NCBI GenBank assembly: GCA_902471875.1
Contig: CABRLN010000059.1
Coordinates: forward strand, 1 to 5,971
From: an uncultured Clostridium sp.
GTDB taxonomy: Bacteria; Bacillota; Clostridia; Oscillospirales; Acutalibacteraceae
Direction: 5' to 3'
Length of the DNA stretch: 5,971 nt
Position 1 is the stretch's first letter. Every line of letters begins with the position of its first letter. Below are positions 5,050 to 5,971 of this stretch, one piece after another. Position numbers and translations under genes: made by a program. The notes below the pieces were generated by a model. It was not told where the DNA came from and ran no database searches. It saw only the letters and a list, made by a program, of their open reading frames with translations.

Positions 5050-5834
5050 TATGTTATCTCCTTAAACGAACCGTATATTTTCATCATTTCGTCAGAATAA
5101 TTACCCTTTTCGTCTTCTATTATAAGTGCAGGCAACACCACAAGTCCTCCCTGCTTTGCACCGCGCTTGCCTTCCATTAAAAATAGCTTTGGTGCTTTGT
5201 TGGTACGCTGCTGAACCATTTGCAACCGCTTTGGCTCAAGCTTATACTTTCTAAATGCCGTTAGAGCATCGGTTAATCTTTCGGGACGCAGACATATACA
5301 AAATCTTCCCCCAAACCGCAGTAAATCAGAAGCTGCTTTTACTGTGTCCTCAACTGTACAGCTACTTTCGTGACGAATTATAGAATGTGACTGTCCATGG
5401 CTTAGCACACCTGTGCCTAACTGCTTGTAGGGCGGATTGCACGCAACAACATCAAAATAACCAAAAGGAAGCTGACCTTTTAAAATTTTAAGGTCTTTAT
5501 TTAATACAGTTATTTTATCTTCAAGCTTGTTAAGCTTAACCGACCTTTGTGCCATATCGGCACCATTTTTCTGTATTTCTACGGCATAAATTTGCTTTGG
5601 CGGATTTTCTTTACACCACAAAAGCGGTATAGTACCGCAGCCTGTACCTAAATCAACAGCAGTTTCGTTTGATTTTGGCTTTGAAAAATGTGCAAGCAAA
5701 ATTGTATCAGTAAAAAAATGATGCTCCCTTGACACTATAACATTTATGCCGTTACCCAAAGGTTGAAGCTCTTCATTCTCTTTTAACACATTACCACCGC
5801 CCGTTGACTTTACTTTTAATAACATAAAATCCAT
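5049..5834 (-). CDS. TrmN6-like tRNA (adenine-N6)-methyltransferase (YabB/YfiC family)
   Basis: This is a class I S-adenosylmethionine-dependent methyltransferase. DLGTGCGTIP at 61-70 is motif I, AVEIQ at 84-88 holds the acidic ribose-binding residue of motif II, and NPPY at 133-136 is the catalytic signature of N6-adenine/amino methyltransferases. Overall order and length (261 residues) match the family that includes E. coli TrmN6, which methylates A37 of tRNA1(Val), and B. subtilis YabB, which also sits beside rsmI. The exact tRNA target is inferred. The longest frame opens at ATG 5834 and is reported as the outer limit, but it lacks a good ribosome binding site. GTG 5789, preceded by GGTGG, gives VLKENEELQPL, close to the usual family start, and would leave a normal leader after the possible promoter at 5845-5874. 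ATG 5825 is a third choice. It is first in the operon and overlaps rsmI by one base. Confidence 0.9.
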   Translation of the reverse strand: MDFMLLKVKSTGGGNVLKENEELQPLGNGINVIVSREHHFFTDTILLAHFSKPKSNETAVDLGTGCGTIPLLWCKENPPKQIYAVEIQKNGADMAQRSVKLNKLEDKITVLNKDLKILKGQLPFGYFDVVACNPPYKQLGTGVLSHGQSHSIIRHESSCTVEDTVKAASDLLRFGGRFCICLRPERLTDALTAFRKYKLEPKRLQMVQQRTNKAPKLFLMEGKRGAKQGGLVVLPALIIEDEKGNYSDEMMKIYGSFKEIT

Positions 5835-5844
5835 TATTCGATAA

Positions 5845-5874
5845 ATTATGATTTAGCGAACTAACCGTTTGCAA
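5845..5874 (-). promoter_or_regulatory. Possible sigma-A promoter of the trmN-rsmI-folC operon
   Basis: On the minus strand TTGCAA (5874-5869) and CATAAT (5850-5845) are separated by 18 bp, matching TTGACA at 4 of 6 and TATAAT at 5 of 6 positions. Transcription would begin near 5838, only a few bases before ATG 5834, which would suit a downstream start such as GTG 5789. In such AT-rich DNA this match may be chance. Confidence 0.35.
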
Positions 5875-5881
5875 CACACTT

Positions 5882-5960
5882 AAAAGTTTTGATTAAACTT
5901 TTTCAAAAGTTTATGGGTCAAGGGTGAAACCCTTGTGGGTTTTAAGGGCAACGCCCTTAA
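5882..5960. repeat. Cluster of tandem small hairpins (likely dispersed intergenic repeat)
   Basis: Three perfect hairpins follow one another: AAAAGTTT/AAACTTTT (5882-5889 with 5895-5902), CAAGGG/CCCTTG (5919-5924 with 5930-5935) and TTAAGGGC/GCCCTTAA (5942-5949 with 5953-5960). Alternative pairings compete with them: AAACTTT (5895-5901) with AAAGTTT (5906-5912), and AAACCC (5927-5932) with GGGTTT (5937-5942). The phrases 'aagggc..gccctt' and 'aaactttttcaaaagttt' resemble repeats that I recall between genes in gut Clostridia; membership in such a family is inference. No T run follows the GC-rich stems on either strand within the window, so it is not a typical terminator. Confidence 0.6.
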
Positions 5961-5971
5961 CGAATCTTTTA

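Overview
The window looks like chromosomal DNA of an anaerobic, endospore-forming member of the Bacillota, most likely a gut-type Clostridia (Ruminococcaceae/Oscillospirales-like) lineage. The evidence is a complete spoIIA operon in its conserved order, AT-rich DNA, GGAGG- and GGTGAT-type ribosome binding sites, and clostridial-style ProB, FolC and RsmI proteins. The lineage is inferred from the gene families only. I see no phage, transposase, CRISPR or toxin gene.

Layout, left to right. Positions 1-119 are an exact reverse-complement copy of 345-463, which is the ribosome binding site and first 36 codons of proB; a 28-bp piece of it occurs a third time at 159-186. proB (355-1140, +) is a complete glutamate 5-kinase of the short, PUA-less type and ends in a clear intrinsic terminator (1154-1194). 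Converging on it from the right is the sporulation operon spoIIAA-spoIIAB-sigF (2657 down to 1236, -), with 4-nt overlapping and 1-nt spaced junctions. Only about 50 bp separate spoIIAA from the preceding terminator (2711-2748), and a perfect Spo0A box (2686-2692) lies in that gap. An apparently empty stretch follows (2749-2888). The rest is a second leftward operon: a TrmN6-like tRNA methyltransferase gene, rsmI (16S rRNA 2'-O-methyltransferase) and folC (folylpolyglutamate synthase), all overlapping. At the right end (5882-5960) is a dense cluster of small hairpins resembling dispersed intergenic repeats of gut Clostridia.

How the genes work together: SpoIIAA (anti-anti-sigma), SpoIIAB (anti-sigma kinase) and SigF form the partner-switching module that turns on forespore transcription. 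TrmN6 and RsmI both modify RNA of the translation apparatus using S-adenosylmethionine; FolC retains folates for one-carbon metabolism. ProB catalyses the first step of proline synthesis, with no proA beside it.

Most of the window is ordinary conserved housekeeping and sporulation DNA. The parts that deserve a second look are the inverted duplication at the left end (an assembly fold-back, a true duplication or an invertible segment), the placement of the Spo0A box, the N-terminally short SigF, and the hairpin cluster on the right. I did not find convincing evidence of a new biological system.
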